From Sphingopyxis granuli NBRC 100800 (GTDB lineage Bacteria; Pseudomonadota; Alphaproteobacteria; Sphingomonadales; Sphingomonadaceae), in NCBI RefSeq assembly GCF_001591045.1, contig NZ_BCUA01000004.1, positions 33,065 through 97,064 of the forward strand: 64,000 nt of DNA. The letters are read 5' to 3'. The translations under genes and the position numbers were made by a program. Position 1 is the stretch's first letter; each line of letters starts with the position of its first letter. Of the stretch, positions 8,820 through 16,577 are shown one piece after another. Under the pieces are notes generated by a model that saw only the letters and a program-made list of their open reading frames with translations, had not been told where the DNA came from and did no database searches.

Positions 8820-9325
8820 CCGAACACATCCTTATCGAGCCGGAAGAATCGCACGGTTTCGGACCAAAGGAAAGCCTTTAACCCACCGTGCGCTTCTCGG
8901 TTGAACGTAGTTCGTCGATGCGACGCGCGTGCCGCCGGCAGCCTTTTTACCCAAGGCCCGTGAACCAAAGTGCCTCTCGGCGCCGTGTCAATTTCGTTCT
9001 GTTCGCCGCACAGCGTATGCAGATGCCAGCCCGTGACGTGATCGGCGTGATATTCATAGCAACACACGACGGTCGTATCATTGCCCTGCTTCAGTCCAAG
9101 ATGGATATGGGCCTTGCTCTTATCGTCGCAGACCAAGATACGAATAACGAACTGTCGCCCTTCGCATGTAAACTCCGCGAAACGCCACTCCCACGCTGAT
9201 CCAAAAGACCAAGCTTTCTTGCCCGCTTTCGACAGCGGGAACTTCGCCTTGGGCGCTTTGCCACTGCCCCAGTCACCAATGGACAGGTTTAGCTTTTTCC
9301 CCCGTATGATGTCTTGAACCCGCAT
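8816..9325 (-). CDS. hypothetical protein, first gene of the DUF1828 unit
   Basis: I do not recognise this 169-residue protein. It is rich in aromatic and basic residues, with WSFGSAWEWRF, CYEYHADHVTGWHLH and HGGLKAFLWSETVRFFRL. The YHADHVTGWHLHTLCGE stretch carries several histidines and a cysteine and could bind metal or act catalytically. There is no signal peptide or membrane segment. It overlaps the DUF1828 gene by four bases and is transcribed ahead of it, so the two products probably act together. Their position between a restriction system and transposition genes suggests an island cargo pair such as a defence or toxin-antitoxin module, which is inference only. Confidence 0.6.
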   Translation of the reverse strand: MRVQDIIRGKKLNLSIGDWGSGKAPKAKFPLSKAGKKAWSFGSAWEWRFAEFTCEGRQFVIRILVCDDKSKAHIHLGLKQGNDTTVVCCYEYHADHVTGWHLHTLCGEQNEIDTAPRGTLVHGPWVKRLPAARASHRRTTFNREAHGGLKAFLWSETVRFFRLDKDVFG

Positions 9326-9427
9326 CTCGGCATGACTGCGCGAATTGACCCCCGCTAGTCAAACCAAACTTCAAACCGGCCTGTCACGCTGCTTCGATCT
9401 GAGACTCGAGCGATGCTATGTCAGGCA

Positions 9428-9464
9428 TATAATTGTCGTTGCATCGACCGCGAAAACGTTTCGC
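9428..9464 (+). promoter_or_regulatory. promoter and palindrome upstream of the 316-residue TnsB-like gene
   Basis: A perfect -10 hexamer TATAAT lies at 9428-9433, but no good -35 is visible 16-18 bases before it. A 15-bp palindrome GCGAAA-ACG-TTTCGC follows at 9450-9464, between the likely start of transcription and the gene at 9500. The palindrome would be well placed for an operator. The motif TTGCATCGA at 9439-9447 also occurs inverted at 18576-18584, beyond tniQ. Confidence 0.35.
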
Positions 9465-9499
9465 AAAATTCGAATAAACCCAAAAAAGGACATTAAAAA

Positions 9500-10450
9500 A
9501 TGAATTCACCCGACTTCTCGGGGATCGACCCGCTGCGCGTTCCTGAAGCTCGCCGCCGTGTTGCTGCTCTGAACGAATACCTGAGCCTTCCCAACCCGTC
9601 GTCAAATGATACCTTGCGTATCGCGGCTTCGATCGGTCTCAGCCGAAGCCAGTTTTGTCGCTTAACGCGAGTATGGCGGGACCATCAGGACGCCAGCCTG
9701 CTAGTCGTAGGGAAGCGCGGTCCGGCTAACCGAAAGTATAATGTCGATCAGCGCGCCGTCTCGATTGCCCAAGAACTGCTGGCCGAGGCTGGTCCGACTG
9801 CAAGTCTTGCGCTGATTGCTCCCCAAATCGAAAAGCGATGCGCTGAAGCAGGTATCTCACCGCCAGCTCGATCGACAATCAATAACTACATAAAGGCCGC
9901 TCGAGCTGGAACAGCGGCGCCAGCGGCGGGGCCTCCTCGCATCGTGGTTGGTCGTATGTGGTTTCATATTCCAATTACCGCAGCCGGCTCCGATGATATG
10001 CCCACCCTTCTCACCGCGGTTCTCCTCCCAGAGCGTATCGTGGTAGCGCACGGAATCTCAGCAGATCCATTGTCGCCGCCGTCGGTAAATGACCTGATCG
10101 ACAGGCTGGCCGGTGTCAGTTCGTCCGATAGCGAGGCACGGGAGCTTCTACTTGATCCCGATGATCGCCGCGTCGGCAGTGAGGCCCTCGCGCGCGCGGG
10201 CCTCGGCAGCACAAGATCCTACAATCGCTCAGTCCAACGAGAATTGTCGAAGGCGTTCGGGGGCTCACTTGGCCCACTTGCTGTCATCCATCAACGCGGA
10301 ATGGCGCGCCCTGCGACCAAGCGGGTAATTACCCGTCATGACGAGCCGCTGCCTGTTGAGAATGCAATGGAAATCATAGAAAATGCAGTGCTTTCCCATA
10401 ATGCATCCATCGGCATGGCCCCAGTCAGGTTTTCGTTGGCACCATATTGA
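9500..10450 (+). CDS. TnsB-like protein with degenerate catalytic core
   Basis: The 316-residue product is built like the DNA-binding part of TnsB/TniA. A first helix-turn-helix (about residues 35-60, IAASIGLSRSQFCRLTRVW) is followed by a basic linker GKRGPANRKY, a second helical DNA-binding region (about 85-130, ending PARSTINNYIKAARAG), and a beta-rich stretch (WFHIPIT, LLTAVLLPERIVVAHG) resembling the first strands of an RNase H fold. The DN and E positions of a DDE transposase are not found and the rest is short, so cleavage activity is unlikely. It aligns by eye with the convergent 409-residue protein. The ATG at 9500 has a weak AAGGA about ten bases upstream. A role as accessory or repressor of transposition is inference. 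Confidence 0.55.
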   Translation: MNSPDFSGIDPLRVPEARRRVAALNEYLSLPNPSSNDTLRIAASIGLSRSQFCRLTRVWRDHQDASLLVVGKRGPANRKYNVDQRAVSIAQELLAEAGPTASLALIAPQIEKRCAEAGISPPARSTINNYIKAARAGTAAPAAGPPRIVVGRMWFHIPITAAGSDDMPTLLTAVLLPERIVVAHGISADPLSPPSVNDLIDRLAGVSSSDSEARELLLDPDDRRVGSEALARAGLGSTRSYNRSVQRELSKAFGGSLGPLAVIHQRGMARPATKRVITRHDEPLPVENAMEIIENAVLSHNASIGMAPVRFSLAPY

Positions 10451-10461
10451 CAGATAGGAGC
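10447..10461 (+). repeat. TTGACAGATAGGAGC, single copy of the end-repeat motif
   Basis: This 15-mer matches 13 of 15 bases of TTGACAGATAAGAAC at 11710-11724 and has the same orientation. It overlaps the stop codon of the 316-residue gene. A weaker relative (GTCAGATATACT) follows at about 10492. With the cluster at 11686-11746 these brackets lie on either side of the 409-residue gene, as transposase-binding sites or element-end debris might. Confidence 0.45.
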
Positions 10462-10534
10462 AACCGCTCGTCGGCGTGCCTGCGCGTTAACGTCAGATAT
10501 ACTTGTCTTCAAGGCCAATCGGAGTTCGACGTTA

Positions 10535-11644
10535 TCATGTAGCGAGAACGCGGAGCGCCTTTGCCAAGCCGTCCGGCATCACCGAACGCCCGGAATATTG
10601 ACCCAATCTTCCCAAAATGTCGGTGTTGTGTTGCTCGACCGCAATGGTTAGCGCCGTGCGCGCGGCATCATCGGTCCAAGGGGTCATGTCGCCATTGTCA
10701 GGAGAAGCCTGACCCTTTTCAGTTCGTCCAGGAGTAATCTCGATGCGACCAATGCGGGGTCCGACGAGCTTCCGGAAGTAGCGTCCGTAGCGGGTGGGCG
10801 CGATGTTAATTCCTGCACCGAGATCAGCCTCTATTAGCCGCGACCGAAACGCAGCAGACCGCTCGCGGTCGTCCCCCACCTCAATGTCGATCCTAGTCAG
10901 CCGGTCGGCCCATTTTAACTCGGACAACATGCCTTCAATCCGCTCGATCGCGTTCCGAGCAGCTTGCCGATAGCCTTCAATTTCGTTGGTTGTGCCGCCT
11001 GTCCATGCGCCGAGGATCAGTTGGGTGCCCTCGTCGATCAACGTGAAAAGAATGTGAGGTCGTCCGTCCGCCCGCGGGAGATTGATTGCAGATAGTCCCA
11101 GCTTAACTGCATGTCCGGCCTGTCCGGTCGCCTGCTTGCGGCGCAATTCTGTCTCCACGATGCTGCGCAAGCGGGTCGACCCAGGGAGCTTTTGCTCATC
11201 GATATCGGCGGCGTCGACCAGTAAGCGGACAAGTTCACTGACGCTCGCGCCGTCATTCATCGCAACCACGTCAGCGACCACAGCCTGTAGTGCATTTATT
11301 GCCTCTGGGTCCAAGCGCTGGCGCGATGCCGGGGACCCGGCGAACGCGCCCAGTGACGCCAGAGTTCTCGATTCGCGGAATTCCGCCGATATCGTATAGA
11401 AGCGGGTGCGGCTAAGGCCGGACGCTTCGAGCGCCGATCCCAAAGTTATGTCGCCAGCCTGCCAAGCAAGAATGGCTTCCAACCGTCGGCGCGCTCTCGT
11501 GCGCTGCGCTGGCGTCATCGCGGTCCAGACCGCGAGATCCGAATCGGAGAGTGATTCGGGGAAAGCGCCTTCTGAGGTTTCCTGATTCTGACCGCTCAAA
11601 TTCAAATCCAAGATTTTGCTGCCATCGGGCTCACTGCGAAACAC
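10535..11644 (-). CDS. second TnsB-like protein with degenerate catalytic core
   Basis: This protein has the order of TnsB domains: a helix-turn-helix (ALEASGLSRTRFYTISAEF), a linker with SPASRQRLD, a second DNA-binding region (PGSTRLRSIVETELRRKQ), then an RNase H-like stretch (RPHILFTLIDEGTQLILGAW and RIDIEVGDDRERSAAF). The segment corresponding to the first catalytic strand (KLGLSAINL) lacks the expected aspartate, and no DN-x-EF motif is present. It therefore looks catalytically impaired. The start is uncertain: a GTG at 11644 is given, but an in-frame TTG at 11764 would add 40 residues translated from the repeat cluster, which look non-coding. It is convergent with the 316-residue paralogue and divergent from the tns operon. 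Confidence 0.55.
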   Translation of the reverse strand: MFRSEPDGSKILDLNLSGQNQETSEGAFPESLSDSDLAVWTAMTPAQRTRARRRLEAILAWQAGDITLGSALEASGLSRTRFYTISAEFRESRTLASLGAFAGSPASRQRLDPEAINALQAVVADVVAMNDGASVSELVRLLVDAADIDEQKLPGSTRLRSIVETELRRKQATGQAGHAVKLGLSAINLPRADGRPHILFTLIDEGTQLILGAWTGGTTNEIEGYRQAARNAIERIEGMLSELKWADRLTRIDIEVGDDRERSAAFRSRLIEADLGAGINIAPTRYGRYFRKLVGPRIGRIEITPGRTEKGQASPDNGDMTPWTDDAARTALTIAVEQHNTDILGRLGQYSGRSVMPDGLAKALRVLAT

Positions 11645-11685
11645 CCTACGGGTGATACATTGAAATTTCGGCGCTGCAAACCAAT

Positions 11686-11746
11686 TTACAGATGAGAATG
11701 GGATTTTGATTGACAGATAAGAACGGGATTTACATATAAGAATGAA
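11686..11746 (+). repeat. three tandem TnsB-site-like repeats upstream of the tns operon
   Basis: Three direct, imperfect copies are present: TTACAGATGAGAATGGGATT at 11686-11705, TTGACAGATAAGAACGGGAT at 11710-11729 and TTACATATAAGAATGAAC at 11730-11747. Spacing between the ACANAT cores is 25 and 19 bases. In Tn7 the end next to tnsA carries overlapping 22-bp TnsB sites with a GACAATAAAG-type core read inward, and this cluster has the same place, orientation and style. TGATACATTGAAATTTC just to the left (11653-11669) could be a further decayed copy. The terminal TGT and target duplication were not identified. Confidence 0.55.
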
Positions 11747-11766
11747 CTCAGCTCGGAGGTTCAATC

Positions 11767-12012
11767 ATGTCCCGTCAAATTTGCGAAATCTCATCCCTTC
11801 AACCTGACCGCGATGAAGCAAGCAGAAGCGCCGACCCAGTCGAAACGCACGAAGCGGGAAATTTTGCCGTGGAAGGTTTCGATCACGATGCGGCTCAATG
11901 TGACAATCAGAATTTGGATGAGCGGCGTCGCCGTTCATGGACGCGACGTCGTCCCAGATGCCGAACCTCGTGGTTTCGGATTATTTACAAAGCCGGAGGA
12001 CCCCACTCATGA
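11767..12012 (+). CDS. small hypothetical ORF coupled to tnsA
   Basis: An 81-codon frame starts at an ATG with GGAGGT at 11755-11760, one of the best ribosome sites in the island, and ends in an ATGA overlap with tnsA. That arrangement suggests a translated leader gene of the transposition operon. The sequence is hydrophilic, acidic in the first half and very basic in the second (RRRRSWTRRRPRCRTSWFR). I recognise no family. A competing frame in the same stretch (11813-12034) has a more protein-like composition but no ribosome site, so a sequencing or evolutionary frameshift inside one ancestral gene is also possible. Confidence 0.4.
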   Translation: MSRQICEISSLQPDRDEASRSADPVETHEAGNFAVEGFDHDAAQCDNQNLDERRRRSWTRRRPRCRTSWFRIIYKAGGPHS

Positions 12013-12881
12013 GCGCAATTGTTGGCAGCGTTGACGGACCGTTCGCATTCCATCCTGTTGGTGGGGAAGCCGGTGAGCGGATTAAAATACCTCTCTCGCA
12101 GAAGGTCGTGCGCGGAGTTGAAATCCATCGTCGGCTGCGAGATGTATCGTTCGTGCCCGATCGCACCCGGTTGGTCCCGCGAGTTGACTTGCCCGTCGCA
12201 GATGAACGTCTGGCGAGCATGGGCGAGATAATCATGGAGGCCAATGGGGGCTCGATCCGCACCCGCTCCGGCGATCGGGCGCATGAGAATGGCTGGTGGC
12301 CGTCTCGTAAGCGGGGTCGATTGCAACACTGGGAGGGGACTGCCCAGCGCTTCGCTCTCCTCGCAATGGAATGTGATTTTACGGTGGAGTGGGCTCAGTC
12401 CGAGCCTTGCCTTCTTCGGTTTCCAATCGGCGATGAGTGGTTTGAGTGGTATCCGGATTTGCTTGTTCGGCGGTTCAACGCTCCTGATGAATTGTGGGAA
12501 ATTAAGCGTGACGAACGCCAGCTTGAAGACGAACGCTACCGACTCAAGCTTGCAGGGGCTGATGAGATTTGCCGCCGTGTAGGGATCCGCTTTCGCCTTG
12601 TCATGGCGCACGAGATCGTTGCCGATCGCTTTCACCGGGATAACCTCGAACTCTTCGCAGCACGCCGGTTCGTGAACATTCGGCCAGAGCACATGCGCCG
12701 CTTCGAGGCATTTGGCATTCAGAATGGCCCAAGCACAACATATGGCGAGCTTGCCCGGGTCATCGATCCGCAATGTCCCACCCGGGGCGCCGCCATAATC
12801 CAGGGACTCACGGTCCTGCGCCGGGTCGAAATAGACCTGCGCCCATTACTCACAAACCGAACACCGCTCTGCATCCATTGA
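12009..12881 (+). CDS. tnsA: TnsA-like transposon endonuclease
   Basis: TnsA cuts the 5' strand at the ends of Tn7-like elements so that, with TnsB, the transposon is excised completely. The 290-residue product carries the restriction-enzyme-like core: E109 in QHWEGTAQRFALLAMEC, D150 in WYPDLLVRR, and E164-x-K166 in LWEIKRD. Tn7 TnsA has a Q-x-K at the last position, so this copy has the more classical E-x-K. The C-terminal part (RRVGIRFRLVMAHEIV onward) would be the winged region that contacts TnsC. The ATG at 12009 has GGAGGA eight bases upstream; an in-frame ATG at 11937 lacks one. It is the first large gene of a tnsA-tnsB-tnsC-tniQ operon, so cut-and-paste transposition is expected. Confidence 0.8.
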   Translation: MSAIVGSVDGPFAFHPVGGEAGERIKIPLSQKVVRGVEIHRRLRDVSFVPDRTRLVPRVDLPVADERLASMGEIIMEANGGSIRTRSGDRAHENGWWPSRKRGRLQHWEGTAQRFALLAMECDFTVEWAQSEPCLLRFPIGDEWFEWYPDLLVRRFNAPDELWEIKRDERQLEDERYRLKLAGADEICRRVGIRFRLVMAHEIVADRFHRDNLELFAARRFVNIRPEHMRRFEAFGIQNGPSTTYGELARVIDPQCPTRGAAIIQGLTVLRRVEIDLRPLLTNRTPLCIH

Positions 12882-12910
12882 TCGGATTCACTGTGTGACT
12901 TGATCCCGAT

Positions 12911-12926
12911 GCCACCCGTGGGTGGC
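12911..12926 (+). other. hairpin between tnsA and tnsB
   Basis: GCCACCC and GGGTGGC form a perfect 7-bp GC-rich stem with a two-base gap, so the top pair would open to make a loop. No T-run follows. The 167-base gap between tnsA and tnsB (12882-13048) holds this structure and no other recognisable feature. It may shape mRNA stability or partial termination inside the operon. Confidence 0.3.
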
Positions 12927-13048
12927 GACCCTCAGAAATCGTGGCGTCATTTGGCGTCCCGTTCCGGGTTTGCAGGCTCGGTTCATTCGAGATCGTGCCT
13001 GCGGTCGGCGACATGCTGACGCACGCTCTCCTCACGAGGAGAAATAGC

Positions 13049-15373
13049 GTGAACGATCTGCCTTTGCCCGAGTATAATTATCCCGTCGGCACAATCATTG
13101 AGATTGACGGCCGCCCACATCGACCGCCCGTCCAGCATATACCTGGCCGACTTACAATCATCGATTGTCACACCGGCCAGCCGTTCCTTGTGCCAGATGG
13201 CAACGGCGGCACTATGATGCCCACTCATGACGATTTCGATCGCCTTCTCATCGACGATCGTATCGAGGTCAAGTTCGCGCAGAATGTCCTCGCGTCGAGG
13301 GCGCTCGCCACGAGAGCCGAATGGGACCTGTCGGATCTAGAAGAGTTCGATCCGGGCATTCGCAAGGTTATTGCACAGGTCGAATTGCTCGACTCTAAAG
13401 GCGTAAAAAACGGTGTGCTCGCCATTGCGAAAGGTCTGGCTGAACACTGGAGGGAGGAACTGCGGGAGCAGTTTGGCGACCCCGATCGTCCCGAGAACAT
13501 AAAGCGCTGGCGGATGAAGAGCGGCAAACCAGGTGCCCGCGATTTGCGCTTGCTTGTCCGCCTCAGTGGTAACGTTGCGCGCAGGCCCCACGACGCCGAG
13601 ATACCAAAAGAGATCCGCAACAAACACGCAATGGCTGCAATGGCAGCCAACGACAGAATCAACATGAAAGCGGCATTTTCGCTCGCCCAAGCAGAGTTGA
13701 TAGAGGTGAATGAGGGGCGCAGTGCGCTGTATGGGAAGCCTGAAACTCCATACCCGCTTTTCAGCTATGCTACTTTTCGTCGCGACTGCATTGCAATCGA
13801 TGGGTCAGAATTCGTTGCAGAGCGCGATGGCAAGCAGATGGTGGAAAGCGCGATGCGCGGGGGCGGGAAGCCGCTCACGGCGAGCCGAATTCTTGAGAAA
13901 GTGATCATCGATCACACTCCTTTGGACGCGTTCGTCGTCGTTGACCTAGAGCGCGATGTTGTCGCCGGCCGTCCTTGGCTGACATTGGCAATCGATGTTT
14001 ATAGCCGAGCCATCGTTGCTTGGGTCATAACCTTTCGCCCACCCAGCTACTGGACGGTATGTGAGTGCCTTCGCCGCATGAACCTTCCGAAACGGCCTCC
14101 AGCTGCGGATGCCAATAGATATCCTATTCTCAAACGTATTTGTGGGAAACCGACAGAGCTGATCCTTGATAATGCAAGCGAGTTCACCGGTCATGGCCTC
14201 GAGGACGCGGCGAAGTGCGGATCATTCTCCGTGCGCTTCTGTCCGATAAAGAAGCCGCGCTACCGCGCAATCGGCGAGCGGGCGATCGGCACTTTCCAGC
14301 GTCGCATGCTCGAGCACCTGCCGGGCGCGACCCGACCTATCGCTGAGACAGACCGCTCTGGTCACGATGCCGCAGACAAGGCAGTGGCCACCATGAATGA
14401 GTTGGAAGCGCTCGCAAACAAGACGGCGGCGGAATTTCACGTTGAACCGCATGAGGGCATCAACAATCTGCAGCCTGCTCTTTTATGGCAGCGGTCAGCA
14501 AACCGCCACGGCATCGACGTGATGGCTGATCTTCGCCGATTCCGCCTTGAAACCTTCGAGACCAAGTCGAACGTAAAGGTCACGAAAAGCGGGGTGCGCG
14601 TATTTAATGGCCTTCGGTATCACTGCGCCATTGGCGTGCCGCGCCTGATCAACAACTGTCTGCGCTTTGAACCTCGACGCCAAAAACGCGTCGATGCAAC
14701 GATCCATACCAAGATTAAGTTCGATCCAGATAACATTGCCGTCATCCACGTGTGGGACAAGACGACAAAAACCTACGTAGACCTCAAATGCGCTGACGAG
14801 ACCTATGCCGATGGCATGCCTCTCTGGTTTCACAAAGAACTGGTGGAACTGGCCAAAGCGGATGCCACTGGCGCCCCCAAATCATCCGCAGTTTCTCGCC
14901 GCAAATCCACGCCTCAAAAGGCAGATGCCGAACTCAAACGCATCGCCGAGACCGAGGACGACGAAATCACCCCCAAGGGCTTTAATACCGAGGCAGAGCG
15001 GCTAGAATCTCGCGCACGTCGGATTGCGGCCATTCGAGCGATCAAACCGGGTGCCAAGCATCGCGAACGATTAACGCTGGCTCGACTCTACGATATTCCG
15101 CGGGTTCGCGCGATTACCGGCAATATTGTCCATCTCGACACCGATTTTGCGCGATCGGCCACTACCGACGACTTTATAGCCCATGATGTCTCAGCACTAA
15201 CGATGCTCGATCAAGAAATCTTGGCGCCACGCCCCGGTGTTTCTGCCGCGCGGCCTCGCACAGGGAAGGGGGACCGGCGCGCGCTCGGCGCACCGCGCAA
15301 GTCCGAAGTTCCGTTTGACCAGAATACGTCGGCAACCGCGACCCGAAGCCGCCGCCGCAACGCTCGCGGATAA
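13049..15373 (+). CDS. tnsB: TnsB/TniA-like DDE transposase
   Basis: This is the DDE-type transposase that binds the element ends and joins 3' ends to target DNA. The 774-residue product has N-terminal helix-turn-helix regions and an integrase catalytic core. The likely triad is D288 (IIDHTPLDAF), D374 (LILDNASEF) and E410 (AIGERAIGTFQRR). The 86- and 36-residue spacings are close to those of Tn7 TnsB. Typical core text GRPWLTLAIDVYSRAIVAW lies between. The C-terminal tail is basic and proline-rich, as expected for a TnsC-contacting end. I chose GTG at 13049 because GAGGAG at 13036-13041 precedes it; the frame is open back to 12941 without a ribosome site. Confidence 0.88.
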   Translation: MNDLPLPEYNYPVGTIIEIDGRPHRPPVQHIPGRLTIIDCHTGQPFLVPDGNGGTMMPTHDDFDRLLIDDRIEVKFAQNVLASRALATRAEWDLSDLEEFDPGIRKVIAQVELLDSKGVKNGVLAIAKGLAEHWREELREQFGDPDRPENIKRWRMKSGKPGARDLRLLVRLSGNVARRPHDAEIPKEIRNKHAMAAMAANDRINMKAAFSLAQAELIEVNEGRSALYGKPETPYPLFSYATFRRDCIAIDGSEFVAERDGKQMVESAMRGGGKPLTASRILEKVIIDHTPLDAFVVVDLERDVVAGRPWLTLAIDVYSRAIVAWVITFRPPSYWTVCECLRRMNLPKRPPAADANRYPILKRICGKPTELILDNASEFTGHGLEDAAKCGSFSVRFCPIKKPRYRAIGERAIGTFQRRMLEHLPGATRPIAETDRSGHDAADKAVATMNELEALANKTAAEFHVEPHEGINNLQPALLWQRSANRHGIDVMADLRRFRLETFETKSNVKVTKSGVRVFNGLRYHCAIGVPRLINNCLRFEPRRQKRVDATIHTKIKFDPDNIAVIHVWDKTTKTYVDLKCADETYADGMPLWFHKELVELAKADATGAPKSSAVSRRKSTPQKADAELKRIAETEDDEITPKGFNTEAERLESRARRIAAIRAIKPGAKHRERLTLARLYDIPRVRAITGNIVHLDTDFARSATTDDFIAHDVSALTMLDQEILAPRPGVSAARPRTGKGDRRALGAPRKSEVPFDQNTSATATRSRRRNARG

Positions 15374-15381
15374 TTCACGCA

Positions 15382-15406
15382 CCCGCCCGCACCGGTTGCG
15401 GGCGGG
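15382..15406 (+). other. GC hairpin between tnsB and tnsC
   Basis: CCCGCCCGCA and TGCGGGCGGG form a perfect 10-bp stem around a five-base loop (CCGGT). The structure starts nine bases after the tnsB stop and ends shortly before the tnsC ribosome site. No T-run follows on the plus strand, so a simple terminator is unlikely. It could lower tnsC translation or stabilise a processed transcript, keeping transposase and regulator levels apart. Confidence 0.4.
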
Positions 15407-15428
15407 GGCACCAAAAAAGGGCATGTTC

Positions 15429-16577
15429 ATGACGTATCAGATTGAAGATTTTCGCGACGATCCCGATCACGACGAGCAGCAGATTCGAGACCTTGCGGTC
15501 GCCGGAAACCTGAATGCAACCAGCTTACCCAATAATCGAAACCGTAGGAAAACCGTTCGTCAGCTTATCGCGGAACGCCGCTTGGCAGTTCGCTCCATCC
15601 GTGTGGAATATGGCCCGCAAGTGGAGTTGGAGGACGCATTCGACGAAATACTCGACGGCGCGCGTCTGCTGCGCAAAGCTAAGCTTCCGCAGCCGGCGGT
15701 TCACCTGCTTGCCGAAAGCTTCTCGGGAAAGAGCGTAGGCGCTATCAGTTACGTGCAGAAGCGCGCCAAATGTGGCAGTGAACATGATGGCATTACGCCC
15801 GTCGCCTATTGCCGGATCGACACTGACGGCACAATCGGTTCCGTTGCGGCGGATATACTGAAGGCACTTGGGGAAAAGCGGCCAGACGCCTTGGCGCCCG
15901 ATAAACGTTGGGACAGGGCCCGCCACGCGATCCGTTCCCACGGCGTTTCTCTCCTAATCTTCGATGAGTTCCAGCGCGCGGGTCGTCGCCCCACAATTAG
16001 CCCCTCAATCGCTGGCAAAATCCTGGACATAATGGATAGCGGAGATTGTGGCGTGGCATTCCTTGGCAAAAGGGACGCCATTAATGTGTTTAAGTCCTGC
16101 CCCGATTTGATGAACCGCTTGGATGCACCAGTCCAAATTCCACCGCTTCGTTGGGCAACAGACCGAGAAGAATTCGTGGCGTTTGCTGACGCATTCGATC
16201 AGGCTCTGGTTGACGCTAATATCACCAAGTTCAAGTCAGGACTGGGGGAGTGGGCCACCGCGCAAAGGCTACTCGAAGCGTCAAACGGTCTTATCGGTCA
16301 GTTTAGCCGAATAGTCGAGACCGCTGTCATAATGATTACGCGCGATGGTAACGACGCTATCACTCAGGATGATCTGCGCGACGCGGTTCAGGAATGGTCA
16401 ATTGGCAACCAGCGCATCAGTTATAATCCATTCGTTACGTCATTATCGGACATGGATGCCACCGAAAATACCAGTCCGACGGGATCGAGTTTTGAGGAAT
16501 TCGGAAAGGCCAAATTTAGTTCTGGCCCGCGCAGGCGAGCCGCGAACGGTTCCAATCACGGTGAGGGCGAGCTGTGA
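15429..16577 (+). CDS. tnsC: TnsC/TniB-like AAA+ transposition regulator
   Basis: TnsC-type ATPases polymerise on target DNA and connect target selection (TniQ) to the transposase. The 382-residue protein has Walker B LLIFDEF (D179, E180) and a Walker A ending in GKS (K101, S102). The Walker A is unusual: the first glycine of GxxxxGK[ST] is alanine and a phenylalanine occupies the loop (LLAESFSGKS). Downstream text (GVAFLGKRDAINVF, NRLDAPVQIPPLRW) matches the sensor-1 and arginine-containing region of TniB proteins. The ATG at 15429 has AAGG at 15417-15420; an ATG at 15423 is too close to it. The gene overlaps tniQ through GTGA. Confidence 0.82.
   Translation: MTYQIEDFRDDPDHDEQQIRDLAVAGNLNATSLPNNRNRRKTVRQLIAERRLAVRSIRVEYGPQVELEDAFDEILDGARLLRKAKLPQPAVHLLAESFSGKSVGAISYVQKRAKCGSEHDGITPVAYCRIDTDGTIGSVAADILKALGEKRPDALAPDKRWDRARHAIRSHGVSLLIFDEFQRAGRRPTISPSIAGKILDIMDSGDCGVAFLGKRDAINVFKSCPDLMNRLDAPVQIPPLRWATDREEFVAFADAFDQALVDANITKFKSGLGEWATAQRLLEASNGLIGQFSRIVETAVIMITRDGNDAITQDDLRDAVQEWSIGNQRISYNPFVTSLSDMDATENTSPTGSSFEEFGKAKFSSGPRRRAANGSNHGEGEL

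Noticed and set aside
12941..13048. N-terminal extension of TnsB by 36 residues
   Set aside because: The frame is open, but the GTG at 13049 has a clear GAGGAG site and the extension looks non-coding.
15237..15428. N-terminal extension of TnsC by 64 residues
   Set aside because: It would overlap the end of tnsB and the hairpin at 15382-15406 and has no ribosome site. The ATG at 15429 follows AAGG.
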